Origin: Mycolicibacterium anyangense
Lineage (GTDB): Bacteria; Actinomycetota; Actinomycetes; Mycobacteriales; Mycobacteriaceae
Reading direction: 5' to 3'
NCBI RefSeq assembly: GCF_010731855.1
Contig: NZ_AP022620.1
Span: 4,836,001 to 4,900,000, forward strand
DNA length: 64,000 nt
A program made the translations under genes and the position numbers. The notes beneath the pieces were generated by a model. That model worked only from the letters and a program-made list of their open reading frames with translations, had not been told where the DNA came from and made no database searches. The stretch's first letter is position 1; every line of letters starts with the position of its first letter. This document shows, one piece after another, positions 17,295-27,450 of the stretch.

Positions 17295-18139
17295 ACCGGG
17301 CCCAGAAGGTGGCGCAGGCCGCCTACCGGATGCGTCATCACGTGCTCAACATGGGCGAGGCCCAGGGACAGGGCTACGTGGGGCAGGCCCTTGGTGCCGC
17401 CGACATGCTGGCCTGTGTCTACGCCGATCAGCTGCGGTTCCGGGCTGACGACCCGCACTGGCTGGGCCGGGACCGGTTCCTGCTGTCCACGGGTCACTAC
17501 GCCATCGGCCTCTACGCCGCGCTGGCCGACGCCGGCATCATCGGCGTCGATGAACTCGACACCTACGGGTGCGACGAATCACGGTTGCCGATGTCCGGAA
17601 TGGCCAGTTACACACCGGGAATGGAGATCTCGGGCGGCTCGTTGGGTCACGGACTGACGGTGGCCGTGGGCATGGCGCTCGGCCTACGCCACCTGGGCTC
17701 GCAGGCGCGGGTGTTCAATTTCCTCTCCGACGGCGAACTCGACGAAGGATCCACCTGGGAGGCGGCCATGGGCGCCAGCCATCACCAGTTGGGCAACCTC
17801 ACCGCCATGGTGGACATCAACGCCCTGCAGGCCGACGGCCCGACCGTTGGGGTGCTGCGCACCGAGCCGGTGGTCGACAAGTGGCAGGCCTGTGGCTGGT
17901 TCACCCAGCGTGTCGACGGTAATGATGTCGACGCCCTGCTGGGTGCCTTCGACGCGGCTGCCGAACACGCCCGCAGTGTCGGGGCTCCGTCAATCATCCT
18001 GTGCGACACCAGGATCGGTTGCGGTGTTCCGATGCTCGAGACCCGCGAGAAAGCGCACTTCATGCGTATCGACGCCGACGAGTGGCAGCTGTGCCGCGAC
18101 CAATTGACCCTCGGATACGAGGAAGGAGTCCCCGCGTGA
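17291..18139 (+). CDS. Transketolase, N-terminal subunit (split enzyme)
   Basis: A 282-residue protein equal to the thiamine-diphosphate PP domain of transketolase. Visible are GQGYVGQALGAADMLA, DRFLLSTGHYAIGLYAAL, the substrate loop MEISGGSLGHGL and the TPP/Mg segment LSDGELDEGSTWEAAM with VDINALQ. The partner domain is coded by the next gene. Two-gene transketolases in catabolic clusters usually act on special substrates, such as apulose 4-phosphate or other short sugars, rather than in central metabolism. The ATG overlaps the transporter stop, and the stop overlaps the partner start. Confidence 0.88.
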   Translation: MNRAQKVAQAAYRMRHHVLNMGEAQGQGYVGQALGAADMLACVYADQLRFRADDPHWLGRDRFLLSTGHYAIGLYAALADAGIIGVDELDTYGCDESRLPMSGMASYTPGMEISGGSLGHGLTVAVGMALGLRHLGSQARVFNFLSDGELDEGSTWEAAMGASHHQLGNLTAMVDINALQADGPTVGVLRTEPVVDKWQACGWFTQRVDGNDVDALLGAFDAAAEHARSVGAPSIILCDTRIGCGVPMLETREKAHFMRIDADEWQLCRDQLTLGYEEGVPA

Positions 18140-19119
18140 CTTCGGCAGCGCCCCTGCGTACCTCGGCGATGATCGCCTCGTTCGCCGACCCCGGCCAGCG
18201 CACCACAGCGGCCCCGTTCGGCCACGCCCTGGCGGCGGCGGCCGAACAGGACGGCCGCATCGTCGGCCTGACCGCAGACCTTGGCAAGTACACCGACATG
18301 CATATCTTCGCCCAGGCGTTCCCGGAGCGCTTCTTCCAGATGGGGATGGCCGAGCAGCTGCTGTTCGGCGCCGCCGCCGGGATGGCCGAAGTCGGGCTGG
18401 TGCCGTTCGCGTCCACCTATTCGGTGTTCGCGGCCCGCCGGGCCTACGACTTCATCTGTCTGGACATCGCCGAGCCGGGGCTGAACGTCAACATCGTCGG
18501 CGGTCTGCCCGGGTTGACCACCGGATACGGTCCGTCGCACCAGGCGACCGAGGACGTCGCCATTTTCCGGGGCATGCCGAACCTGACCATCGTCGACCCG
18601 TGCGACTCGGTGGACATCGACCAGGCCGTCCCGCAGCTGGCGGCGCATTCCGGCCCGACGTATCTGCGGCTGCTGCGGGGCCAGGTGCCTACGGTCCTCG
18701 ACGAGTACGACTACCGCTTCGAGCTGGGCAGGGCGGCGCTTTTGCGCAGCGGGGCCGACGTCCTGCTGATCTCCAGCGGACTGATGACCATGCGGGCGCT
18801 GCAGGCGGCCGAGCAACTGGCCGCCCACCGGGTGGACGTCGCGGTGCTGCACACCCCGACGCTCAAGCCGTTCGACACCGCTACCGCGCTGGCCGAACTC
18901 GCCGCTGACCGGCTGGTCCTGACCCTGGAGAACCACACCGTGGTCGGTGGACTCTTCGAAACGGTCGCCGGCACCGTGGTGCGCGCCGGGCTCGCTCGCA
19001 CGATCCACCCCGTCGGCCTGCCCGACGAGTTCCTGGCCGCCGGCGCGCTGCCTACGCTGCACGAACGCTACGGCTTGTCGACCTCGCGGATCATCGGCAC
19101 GGTCCTCGAACGGCTGTAA
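18136..19119 (+). CDS. Transketolase, C-terminal subunit (split enzyme)
   Basis: A 327-residue protein equal to the Pyr and C-terminal domains of transketolase. It has LTADLGKYTDMHIFAQAFPE, the cofactor-activating Glu in FFQMGMAEQLLFGAAAG, VPFASTYSVFAARRAYDF, the GYGPSHQATEDVAIFRGMP active-site loop, and a transketolase C domain from about residue 195. GTG 18136 overlaps the N-subunit TGA (GTGA) with AAGGAG upstream. It forms the active heterotetramer with the N-subunit. The likely job is to feed the pathway product into the pentose phosphate pool. Confidence 0.88.
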   Translation: MTSAAPLRTSAMIASFADPGQRTTAAPFGHALAAAAEQDGRIVGLTADLGKYTDMHIFAQAFPERFFQMGMAEQLLFGAAAGMAEVGLVPFASTYSVFAARRAYDFICLDIAEPGLNVNIVGGLPGLTTGYGPSHQATEDVAIFRGMPNLTIVDPCDSVDIDQAVPQLAAHSGPTYLRLLRGQVPTVLDEYDYRFELGRAALLRSGADVLLISSGLMTMRALQAAEQLAAHRVDVAVLHTPTLKPFDTATALAELAADRLVLTLENHTVVGGLFETVAGTVVRAGLARTIHPVGLPDEFLAAGALPTLHERYGLSTSRIIGTVLERL

Positions 19120-19121
19120 GG

Positions 19122-19143
19122 TGTTGACAGCCAGATGTCAACA
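19122..19143. promoter_or_regulatory. Operator before the FCD regulator gene
   Basis: TGTTGACA and TGTCAACA form perfect eight-base inverted arms with six bases between, 17 bases before the regulator ATG. The same core is found at 15809-15828. This indicates autoregulation. Confidence 0.7.
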
Positions 19144-19159
19144 GTCGAAGGAGCGTCGA

Positions 19160-19828
19160 ATGTCGGTGGAATCGACCTCGTTGCTGCGTCTGGAGAAGAC
19201 CAGCCTGCGTGAGCAGGCGCTGACGGCCCTGCGCCGGGCGATCACCACCGGCCAGTTGCGCCCCGGCACTCACCTGGTCGAGACCGAGCTCTCCGAGGCG
19301 CTGCAGATCAGCCGTGGGACGTTGCGTGAGGCCATGCGGCAATTGCAGCAGGAGGGACTGATCTCGGCCGGGCTGCGCGGTCGGCTCTCGGTACGGCATC
19401 TCGATGCCAAGGAGATCAGGGACATTTTCACCGTTCGCGCCGCGCTGGAATCTCTGGCCGCCCGGGAGTTGGCCAACCGCGCGGACCGCTCGGACGCGGT
19501 CGAGGCGCTGCGCCAGGCGGTTGCCGAGATGGACCGTTGGGCCGCAGCCAATCTCGAGGACCGGATCGAAGCCGACCTGAAGTTCCACCGGACCATGTGC
19601 CAGCTGTCGGGCAACGAGACGCTGCTGCATTCGTGGTCGTCACTGGAGGGCAGTATCCGGATGTCCATCATGTTCGCCGGGGTGGACCGGGCGATCAAGA
19701 ACATGGATTCCAAACGGCACCTGGTGATCGTCGACGCCATCGAGTCCGGCGAAGCCGACCAGGCTGCCGCCGCGGTCGCCGATCACATGTCCGGTGCGGC
19801 GTCCGTTCTGGTGAGCGGCGCGGCCTAG
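19160..19828 (+). CDS. GntR-family regulator with FCD domain
   Basis: A 222-residue transcription factor. Residues ~14-75 are a GntR winged helix (LREQALTALRRAITTGQLRPGTHLVETELSEALQISRGTLREAMRQLQ). Residues ~85-215 are an all-helical FCD ligand domain with metal-binding positions in RIEADLKFHRTM (Asp, His) and HLVIVDAI (His). It is probably a repressor released by a pathway intermediate. Its own gene and the divergent promoters at 15.8-15.9 kb share a TGTTGACA palindrome. The ATG has AAGGAG upstream. The stop overlaps the convergent permease stop within a single CTAG. Confidence 0.9.
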   Translation: MSVESTSLLRLEKTSLREQALTALRRAITTGQLRPGTHLVETELSEALQISRGTLREAMRQLQQEGLISAGLRGRLSVRHLDAKEIRDIFTVRAALESLAARELANRADRSDAVEALRQAVAEMDRWAAANLEDRIEADLKFHRTMCQLSGNETLLHSWSSLEGSIRMSIMFAGVDRAIKNMDSKRHLVIVDAIESGEADQAAAAVADHMSGAASVLVSGAA

Positions 19829-21078
19829 CCTGCGGTCATGGTTCGGCGCACGCCGTAGATCCCGGCGCCGAGGGCCAGTACGACCGCTCCGACGAGAACC
19901 GACTGCAGCGGCAGGGCGAACGCCAGCACCACACAGCCGAGCAGGCCGGCGGCCGGGATGACCCGGCCGGCTGGAGCGAAGCGACCCGGGGATTGATCAG
20001 GGCCCTCGAGCGTCCACGCCGAGGCATTCGCGATCGCGTAGTACACCAGCACCGCGAACGACGAAAATCCGATCACGCCGCGGACATCGGCCACCGCCGC
20101 CAATGCGGCCACCAGTACGCCGACGGCCACCTCCGCCCGATGCGGCACCCCGAACCGGGGGTGCACAGCGGCCAGGGCAGCCGGCAGGTGCCGATCGCGT
20201 GCCATCGCCAGGGTGGTCCGCGACACCCCCAGGATCAGCGACAGCAACGACCCCAGGGCCGCGATCGCCGCACCGGCGCGCACCACCGGCTCGAACCCCG
20301 GTGCACCAGCAGCGCGCACGGCGTCGGCCAATGGCGCTGCAGCACTGGCCAACCCGTCCGGGCCCAGGACGCTCAGCACGGTCACCGCGACCACGGCATA
20401 GATCACCAGCGTCAGCGCCAGGGCGATCGGGATGGCCCGCGGGATGGTCCTGGCCGGGTCGCGCACCTCCTCGCCGAGGGTTGCGATGCGGGCGTATCCG
20501 GCGAAGGCGAAGAACAACAGACCGGCGGCCTGCAGCACACCCAGCGGCCGGCTGTCACCCAGTGCGAGCCTGCCCGCATCTGCTGCGCCCGAGAAGGCAA
20601 CGGCGGCAACAACTCCGGCGAGTACGGCCAGAACCAGCGCGACGATGATCCGGGTGAGCAGGGCCGACTTCTGCACCCCGCGGTAGTTCACCGCCGTCAG
20701 CGCGGCCACGGCGGCCACCGCGATGGCGTGGGCGTAGGCGGGCCAGACATAGAGCCCGACAGTCAACGCCATCGCCGCACACGACGCGGTCTTGCCGACC
20801 ACGAAACTCCACCCTGCCAGGTAGCCCCAGAACGGTCCGAGGCGTTCGCGACCGTAGACGTAGGTACCACCGGACTGCGGATAGCGTGCGGCCAGCCGCG
20901 CCGATGACGTGGCGTTGCAATAGGCCACCACACCGGCCAGCGCCAGACCGACCAGCAGCCAGGACCCCGCCGCCACCGCCGCAGGCGTCAATGCCACGAA
21001 AATGCCGGCGCCGATCATCGAGCCCAACCCGATGACCACGGCGTCGCCCGTGCCGAGCCGACGTTGCAGAGTGCTCAC
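19825..21078 (-). CDS. APC-family amino acid/amine permease
   Basis: A 417-residue amino acid-polyamine-organocation transporter with about 12 helices. The APC signature VVIGLGSMIGAGIFVALTP begins at residue ~14, followed by ARYPQSGGTYVYGRERLG and FAFAGYARIATLGEEVRDPA. The substrate is not evident. The start is placed at GTG 21078 because TAGCAT lies seven bases upstream; ATG 21087 would be inside that box. It is convergent with the FCD regulator and shares the CTAG stop. It may not belong to the polyol pathway. Confidence 0.85.
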   Translation of the reverse strand: MSTLQRRLGTGDAVVIGLGSMIGAGIFVALTPAAVAAGSWLLVGLALAGVVAYCNATSSARLAARYPQSGGTYVYGRERLGPFWGYLAGWSFVVGKTASCAAMALTVGLYVWPAYAHAIAVAAVAALTAVNYRGVQKSALLTRIIVALVLAVLAGVVAAVAFSGAADAGRLALGDSRPLGVLQAAGLLFFAFAGYARIATLGEEVRDPARTIPRAIPIALALTLVIYAVVAVTVLSVLGPDGLASAAAPLADAVRAAGAPGFEPVVRAGAAIAALGSLLSLILGVSRTTLAMARDRHLPAALAAVHPRFGVPHRAEVAVGVLVAALAAVADVRGVIGFSSFAVLVYYAIANASAWTLEGPDQSPGRFAPAGRVIPAAGLLGCVVLAFALPLQSVLVGAVVLALGAGIYGVRRTMTAG

Positions 21079-21085
21079 GGGCGGC

Positions 21086-21091
21086 ATGCTA
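21086..21091 (-). promoter_or_regulatory. -10 box for the APC permease, leaderless
   Basis: TAGCAT on the minus strand, seven bases before GTG 21078. The 198-base gap beyond it, up to 21276, holds the inverted pairs GACCGGC/GCCGGTC (21111-21117, 21141-21147) and GGCTTA/TAAGCC (21193-21228), but no gene. Confidence 0.55.
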
Positions 21092-21276
21092 AGCGCCGAA
21101 CATGAATGCGGACCGGCCTGGGAGCGGAATCCGCCCCCATGCCGGTCCGGCACGGTCCCCCGACCCGGATCAGCGTGGCCCCAGGAGCCAGCGGCTTACG
21201 GCATCGCCGTGCCCGCTCAGGCTAAGCCAAAATTCTGACGAGGCCGTAAAAATTGTTGAAGTTGTGACCTTGGGGC

Positions 21277-21537
21277 TCAGCGGTGGCGAGCGATATTGGC
21301 GCCCAGATAGGCGCCATACGCAACCAATCCGGCCACCGCGAGCTTGCGGGTTTTCGGTGCCACCAGGGCCAGACCGATCGCCGTCTCGATACCGCCGTTG
21401 ATGTAGGTGTGCTGCAATGTGTTCTCGGGGAAGGCCTGGGCAGACACCGACTCGTAGAGCTCCGGGCGCACGAAGTGCGACAGCCCGGTAGCGGCCACGA
21501 CCGCTCCCGCCAACTTGATCAAACCCTCTGCAGCCAT
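21277..21537 (-). CDS. Small DoxX-like membrane protein
   Basis: An 86-residue protein with three predicted helices (LIKLAGAVVAATGLSHFV, TYINGGIETAIGLALVA, KLAVAGLVAYGAYLGANIA). It resembles a shortened DoxX/SURF4-type membrane protein, a group loosely linked to redox enzymes. It lies 18 bases downstream of the flavin monooxygenase and is probably in the same operon, so it could help that enzyme or its membrane substrate. The family assignment rests on topology and the GLSHFVRPELYE segment. Confidence 0.65.
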   Translation of the reverse strand: MAAEGLIKLAGAVVAATGLSHFVRPELYESVSAQAFPENTLQHTYINGGIETAIGLALVAPKTRKLAVAGLVAYGAYLGANIARHR

Positions 21538-21555
21538 CGACGTCCTCTCCTGGTT

Positions 21556-23040
21556 CTAACTGATCTGGTAATCGCTGATCGGATAGGTCGATGCCTCGCG
21601 CACAGCCGCGCGCGTGGACATCGGCCGCAACAATGCCGCCTCACCATTGGGATTGAAATAGTACGACCGCGCCGAGGTGCAGTTGCCGTTGCTGAACAAC
21701 GTGTCCCCGAGCAGTTCGGTCATCCGGTCCAGATAGCGGTTGTTGGCATCCTCGGTGATCTCGAATGTGGTTGCGCCGCGGCGCTTCACCTCTCCCAATA
21801 GCCGATCCATGTGGCGCATCTGGTACTCCATCGAGTTGAAGAAGTTCAACCCCAGGAAGGCATACGGGCTGGCCAGGCTCAGGAAGTTCGGGAAGTACGG
21901 AACCGCCACCCCCTGGTAGGCCTGGAACCTGGTCTCCCGCCACCACTTTCCGAGGTTGCGGCCGTCGCGGCCGATCACCTCGAACGCCGGGAAGTTGGCC
22001 TCCCAGATATCGAAACCGGTTGCCAGGACCAGGGTGTCGATCACGGCCTTGGTGCCGTCGTTGGCGACGATGCCGTCGGCTTCGACATGATCGATCCCGC
22101 TGGTCTGCAGATGCACGTTCGGTTTGGTGAAGGTGCGGTAGTACTTGTTGGAGAAGGTCGGCCGCTTGCAGCCGAAGTCGTAGTCCGGGGTCAGCTTGCG
22201 CCGCAGTTCGGGATCCCGGATGGTGGCGAAGCGCCACATCTTGGCCAGGTCGGCGGCGGCGATGGTGATCCGCCCGAAGTGCTTCTGGTGCAGCACACCC
22301 ACGTAGACCATCCACTCGTAGAGCGCGTCGGTGACCGCGCGGATGGCGCGCTGGGTCAACGGCACCCGGGCGAACAGCCGCTTGGCCCGCGCCGAGAACT
22401 TGATGTCCACCTTGGGTACCACATAGATCGCGGTGCGCTGGTAGACCGTGAGGTCGGCGGCGTCCTTGGCGAGCTCGGGAATGATCTGTACCGCGGTGGC
22501 GCCGGTACCGATGATGCCGATCCGCCGGCCTGCCGGGGTGTAGGCGTTGTCCCAGTCGGCGGTGTGCAGGACCGTGCCCTCGAAGCTGTGGATGCCGGGG
22601 ATCTCCGGCGTCTTCGGCTGGGACAGGAACCCGGTGGCGGTGATCAGGTAGCGGGCGGACAGGGTGTCGCCGTCGGCCAGCGTGACCCGCCACAGGTCGG
22701 CGTCGGAATCCCAGCGCGCACTCGCCACCGTCGCGTTGAACCGCATGTGCCGGCGGATGTCGTACTTGGCTGACACGTCGTCGGCGTACTGCTTGATCTC
22801 GGCCCCGGTGGAGAACAGCCGGTTCCAGTTCGGGTTCGGCTCGAAGAAGTAGGAGTACGTGGTGGTGGGGACGTCGACGGTGAGGCCGGGGTAGTGGTTG
22901 ACGTACCAGGTACCGCCCAGGTCGTCCTCCCGGTCGAGGATGACGAAGTCGGTGAAACCCAGCTTCTTGAGCTGGATCGCCGCGCCGATTCCCCCGAAAC
23001 CGGCGCCGACGATGATCGCGTCGAACTGCTGCTCGGTCAT
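21556..23040 (-). CDS. Flavin-containing monooxygenase, Baeyer-Villiger type
   Basis: A 494-residue NADPH/FAD monooxygenase. It has an FAD fold (IIVGAGFGGIGAAIQLKK), GGTWYVNHYPGLTVDVPT typical of Baeyer-Villiger enzymes, the fingerprint-like FEGTVLHTADWDNAY, a second dinucleotide fold (RIGIIGTGATAVQIIPELA) and the LVLATGFDIWEANF segment. The fingerprint normally ends HTxxW(P/D), as here. The substrate may be a ketone, steroid or lipid, which the sequence does not settle. ATG 23040 follows TACGGT by seven bases. A small membrane protein is encoded just downstream. Confidence 0.87.
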   Translation of the reverse strand: MTEQQFDAIIVGAGFGGIGAAIQLKKLGFTDFVILDREDDLGGTWYVNHYPGLTVDVPTTTYSYFFEPNPNWNRLFSTGAEIKQYADDVSAKYDIRRHMRFNATVASARWDSDADLWRVTLADGDTLSARYLITATGFLSQPKTPEIPGIHSFEGTVLHTADWDNAYTPAGRRIGIIGTGATAVQIIPELAKDAADLTVYQRTAIYVVPKVDIKFSARAKRLFARVPLTQRAIRAVTDALYEWMVYVGVLHQKHFGRITIAAADLAKMWRFATIRDPELRRKLTPDYDFGCKRPTFSNKYYRTFTKPNVHLQTSGIDHVEADGIVANDGTKAVIDTLVLATGFDIWEANFPAFEVIGRDGRNLGKWWRETRFQAYQGVAVPYFPNFLSLASPYAFLGLNFFNSMEYQMRHMDRLLGEVKRRGATTFEITEDANNRYLDRMTELLGDTLFSNGNCTSARSYYFNPNGEAALLRPMSTRAAVREASTYPISDYQIS

Positions 23041-23047
23041 GAAAAAG

Positions 23048-23053
23048 ACCGTA
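23048..23053 (-). promoter_or_regulatory. -10 box for the flavin monooxygenase, leaderless
   Basis: TACGGT on the minus strand, seven bases before ATG 23040. Confidence 0.6.
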
Positions 23054-23117
23054 CCGGACCGGCCGGTAACCACCGCAGACCCGCGCAGCCCCAGTCCATG
23101 GGACCAAGGTCCCACGC

Positions 23118-23737
23118 TTACGGCAGTGCGGACAGCGCAGCGGCCACTGCGAGGGCCGGCACGTCGAGTGTCTTGGAGCCCAGGTCATGACGGGCTCCGG
23201 TGATCTCGACGATCTGCACCGGCGCCGGGATCAGGCGCGCTGCGGTCCGCAGTTCCCCGATGGTGCCGAACGGGTCGGCACTGCCCTGGGTGAACACCGT
23301 CGGTGCGGTGATCGCCCCGAAGTGCTCGGTGCGCAGCCGGTCGGGCTTGCCGGGCGGATGCAGGGGATAGGAGAACGGTGTGAGCAACGCCACCAGACCG
23401 GGGTTGTCCGCGGCGACCATCGAGGTCTGCCTACCGCCGTAGGAGTGGCCGCCGGCGATCAGCGGTCCGTCGGCCAGAGCCCGGGCTGCCGCGAGTGCCT
23501 CGACGATGCCCTCCCGGTCGCCGGCCGCCGAACCCGACGGCGGGCCCTTCGGCCGTCGTCGCCGATACGGCAGGTTGTAGCGCACGGCCAGCCAGCCCTG
23601 TGATGCCCACTGCTCGCAGATCCGGATCAGCATCGGTGACTCGCGGCTGCCGCCGGCGCCGTGGGTGAGCACCACAACCCCGGCCGGGGTGCCGGCCGGC
23701 TCGTGGGCGATACCGCCGATGTCGTCGAGGCTCGGGC

Positions 23738-23741
<4 letters not shown>
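23118..23741 (-). CDS. Alpha/beta hydrolase (Rv0421c homolog)
   Basis: A 207-residue small hydrolase with an alpha/beta fold. LTHGAGGSRESP gives the oxyanion region, GGHSYGGRQ the nucleophile elbow with Ser, and ARHDLGSK the catalytic His. The length and shape suit a dienelactone-hydrolase-like or KANL3/Tex30-type protein. The ATG overlaps the thiD stop (ATGA), so it is the third gene of the thiC-thiD operon under the TPP riboswitch. The same order occurs in M. tuberculosis. A thiamine-related esterase role is possible but unproven. Confidence 0.82.
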
Positions 23742-26160
<2,419 letters not shown>

Positions 26161-26162
26161 TC

Positions 26163-26256
26163 ACTCCCTACGCCGGCATTACCCGGACAGGTTCATACGG
26201 TCGACGGCACCGAACAGCCGTCCTCTCAGCGCACTTGGGTGTGCACTCCCGTGTGG
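26163..26256 (-). promoter_or_regulatory. TPP riboswitch upstream of thiC
   Basis: Read on the minus strand, the aptamer shows ACGGGAGTGC, GCGCTGAGAGG, then ACCTGTCCGGGTAATGCCGG and GCGTAGGGAGTG. These are the conserved cores of the THI element. The last GGGAG doubles as the thiC ribosome site, so TPP binding should hide it directly. Confidence 0.93.
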
Positions 26257-26309
26257 TTGGTATTCCGTCGCCCACAGTAGCCCACGGCGCTGGGGGTCCG
26301 CCGAGCCGT

Positions 26310-26368
26310 GAGTTTCACGTTTTGCGGCGGTCTACTCGACCTTTCGCTGCGAAACGTGAAATTGGGCG
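26310..26368. repeat. Left palindromic repeat of nuclease cassette 1
   Basis: A 59-base imperfect palindrome. TTTCACGTTTTGCGGCG (from 26313) pairs with CGCTGCGAAACGTGAAA at 15 of 17 positions, around the loop TCTACTCGACCTTT. It is repeated directly at 27291-27349 with 47 of 59 identical bases and no gaps. It lies between the thiC riboswitch and the nuclease-like gene. Confidence 0.9.
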
Positions 26369-26417
26369 ACGGAGCCGGCAGCGGAGCGTTGTCGGTGCCC
26401 GGTGACAGGCTCCCGTC

Positions 26418-27272
26418 ATGGCCAAGCGGGAGGTGTTCATCGGACGTGCGGCGCTGACGGATGGCCGGCTCACCAGGAGTGAGCTGACCCGTTGCTACCA
26501 GCCGCTTTTCCGTGGTGTGTACATGCCCAAGGACACCGATGTCACGCTGTGGGATCGGGTGAAGGCGGCGTGGTTGGCGACGGGCTGCCAGGCCGTGGTC
26601 ACCGGCGTGGCCGCATCCGGACTGTACGGCGCGAATTGGGTCGACGCCCACACCACCATCGAGCTGATATCGCCGCGGCATGCGCGTCCCCAGCCGGGTC
26701 TGGTGGTCCGGCAGGAGGCGATTGCACCGGATGAGGTCACCACGGTCGCCGGCATCCCTGTCGTCGTGCGTGCCCGGGCCGCATTCGATCTGGGCAGGCA
26801 CCTTGGACGCGCGGAATCGATCGCTCGGCTGGACGCGCTGATGCGCAACCAGCTGTTCTCCATCGAAGACGTGTCCTTGCTGGCCAAGCGGTATCCCGGA
26901 GCGCGCGGGCTGAAGCGGTTGGCCAACGTGCTGCCCCTCGTCGACGGCGGAGCGGCCTCACCGCAGGAGACCAGGTTGCGCCTGTTGTACATCGATGCCG
27001 GCCTCCCCCGTCCGCAAACCCAGGTACCGGTGTTCGACGGCAGGCGCGCGGTGCGGATCCTCGACCTGGGGTGGGAGCGGTTCCGGGTCGGCTCGGAGTA
27101 CGACGGCGACGTGCACCGCACCGACCGCCGCTCCTACGTGAAGGACGTGCGACTGCGCCCGATCCTGGAACGTCTCGGGTGGGCGGTTGATCATGTCATC
27201 AAGGAGGACCGCGATGACGAGATCGTCGAACGTACCCGGCGACATCTGCTATCGCGGGGCTGGAGACCCTGA
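26418..27272 (+). CDS. DUF559/AbiEi-like nuclease-family protein 1, flanked by palindromes
   Basis: A 284-residue protein. The N-terminal ~90 residues look like a winged-helix AbiEi-type domain (LTRSELTRCYQPLFRGVYMP, then LYGANWVDAHTTIELI). The C-terminal ~90 residues look like a Vsr/DUF559 PD-(D/E)xK nuclease fold (ILDLGWERFRVGSEYDGD, then VRLRPILERLGWAV). Candidate catalytic residues are the Asp of LDLGW and the Glu-Tyr-Asp of SEYDG. It is a distant paralog of the protein at 59330-60157, with the same domain order. Directly repeated palindromes of 59 bases flank it, 49 bases before the ATG and 18 bases after the stop. No antitoxin or toxin partner is adjacent. Function unknown. Confidence 0.8.
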   Translation: MAKREVFIGRAALTDGRLTRSELTRCYQPLFRGVYMPKDTDVTLWDRVKAAWLATGCQAVVTGVAASGLYGANWVDAHTTIELISPRHARPQPGLVVRQEAIAPDEVTTVAGIPVVVRARAAFDLGRHLGRAESIARLDALMRNQLFSIEDVSLLAKRYPGARGLKRLANVLPLVDGGAASPQETRLRLLYIDAGLPRPQTQVPVFDGRRAVRILDLGWERFRVGSEYDGDVHRTDRRSYVKDVRLRPILERLGWAVDHVIKEDRDDEIVERTRRHLLSRGWRP

Positions 27273-27290
27273 GCCGAGCGGCCCTGCCTC

Positions 27291-27349
27291 GAGTTTCACG
27301 TTTCGCAGGGATCTACTCGTACTTTCGGGGCGAATCGTGAGTTTCGGCG
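27291..27349. repeat. Right palindromic repeat of nuclease cassette 1
   Basis: The direct repeat of 26310-26368. It keeps GAGTTTCACGTTT, TCTACTCG, CTTTCG and CGAA-CGTGA, and forms a similar but weaker hairpin. Changes fall mostly in stems and flanks, while the loop is nearly unchanged. Confidence 0.9.
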
Positions 27350-27353
27350 CGGA

Positions 27354-27383
27354 TTGGCCTGGAAAGATTTGTATAGCTAACAT
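27354..27383 (+). promoter_or_regulatory. Probable promoter of the MFS exporter
   Basis: An unusually AT-rich patch with TTGGCC (27354-27359) and TAACAT (27378-27383), 18 bases apart. The rest of the 178-base gap holds the right cassette repeat and a ~60-base leader to GTG 27451. The segment TAACATATGCGTTA has TAAC/GTTA ends and could be part of an operator. Confidence 0.45.
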
Positions 27384-27450
27384 ATGCGTTATTGCGCCGT
27401 CGGCGCCCGCTGCTGCTACTGATCGATTGCTTACGAAACGAGACGTGCCC

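Noticed and set aside
17291..19119. A frameshifted single transketolase gene
   Set aside because: The two parts meet at the natural domain boundary with a GTGA overlap and ribosome site, typical of two-subunit transketolases.
26418..27272. A classic type IV toxin-antitoxin (AbiEi/AbiEii) pair
   Set aside because: The AbiEi-like N-domain is present, but there is no adjacent nucleotidyltransferase toxin; the C-domain looks like a nuclease instead.
26310..27349. An insertion sequence with a transposase
   Set aside because: Repeats are direct, not terminal inverted, and the protein has no DDE, HUH or recombinase motifs that I can see; no target-site duplication was recognised.
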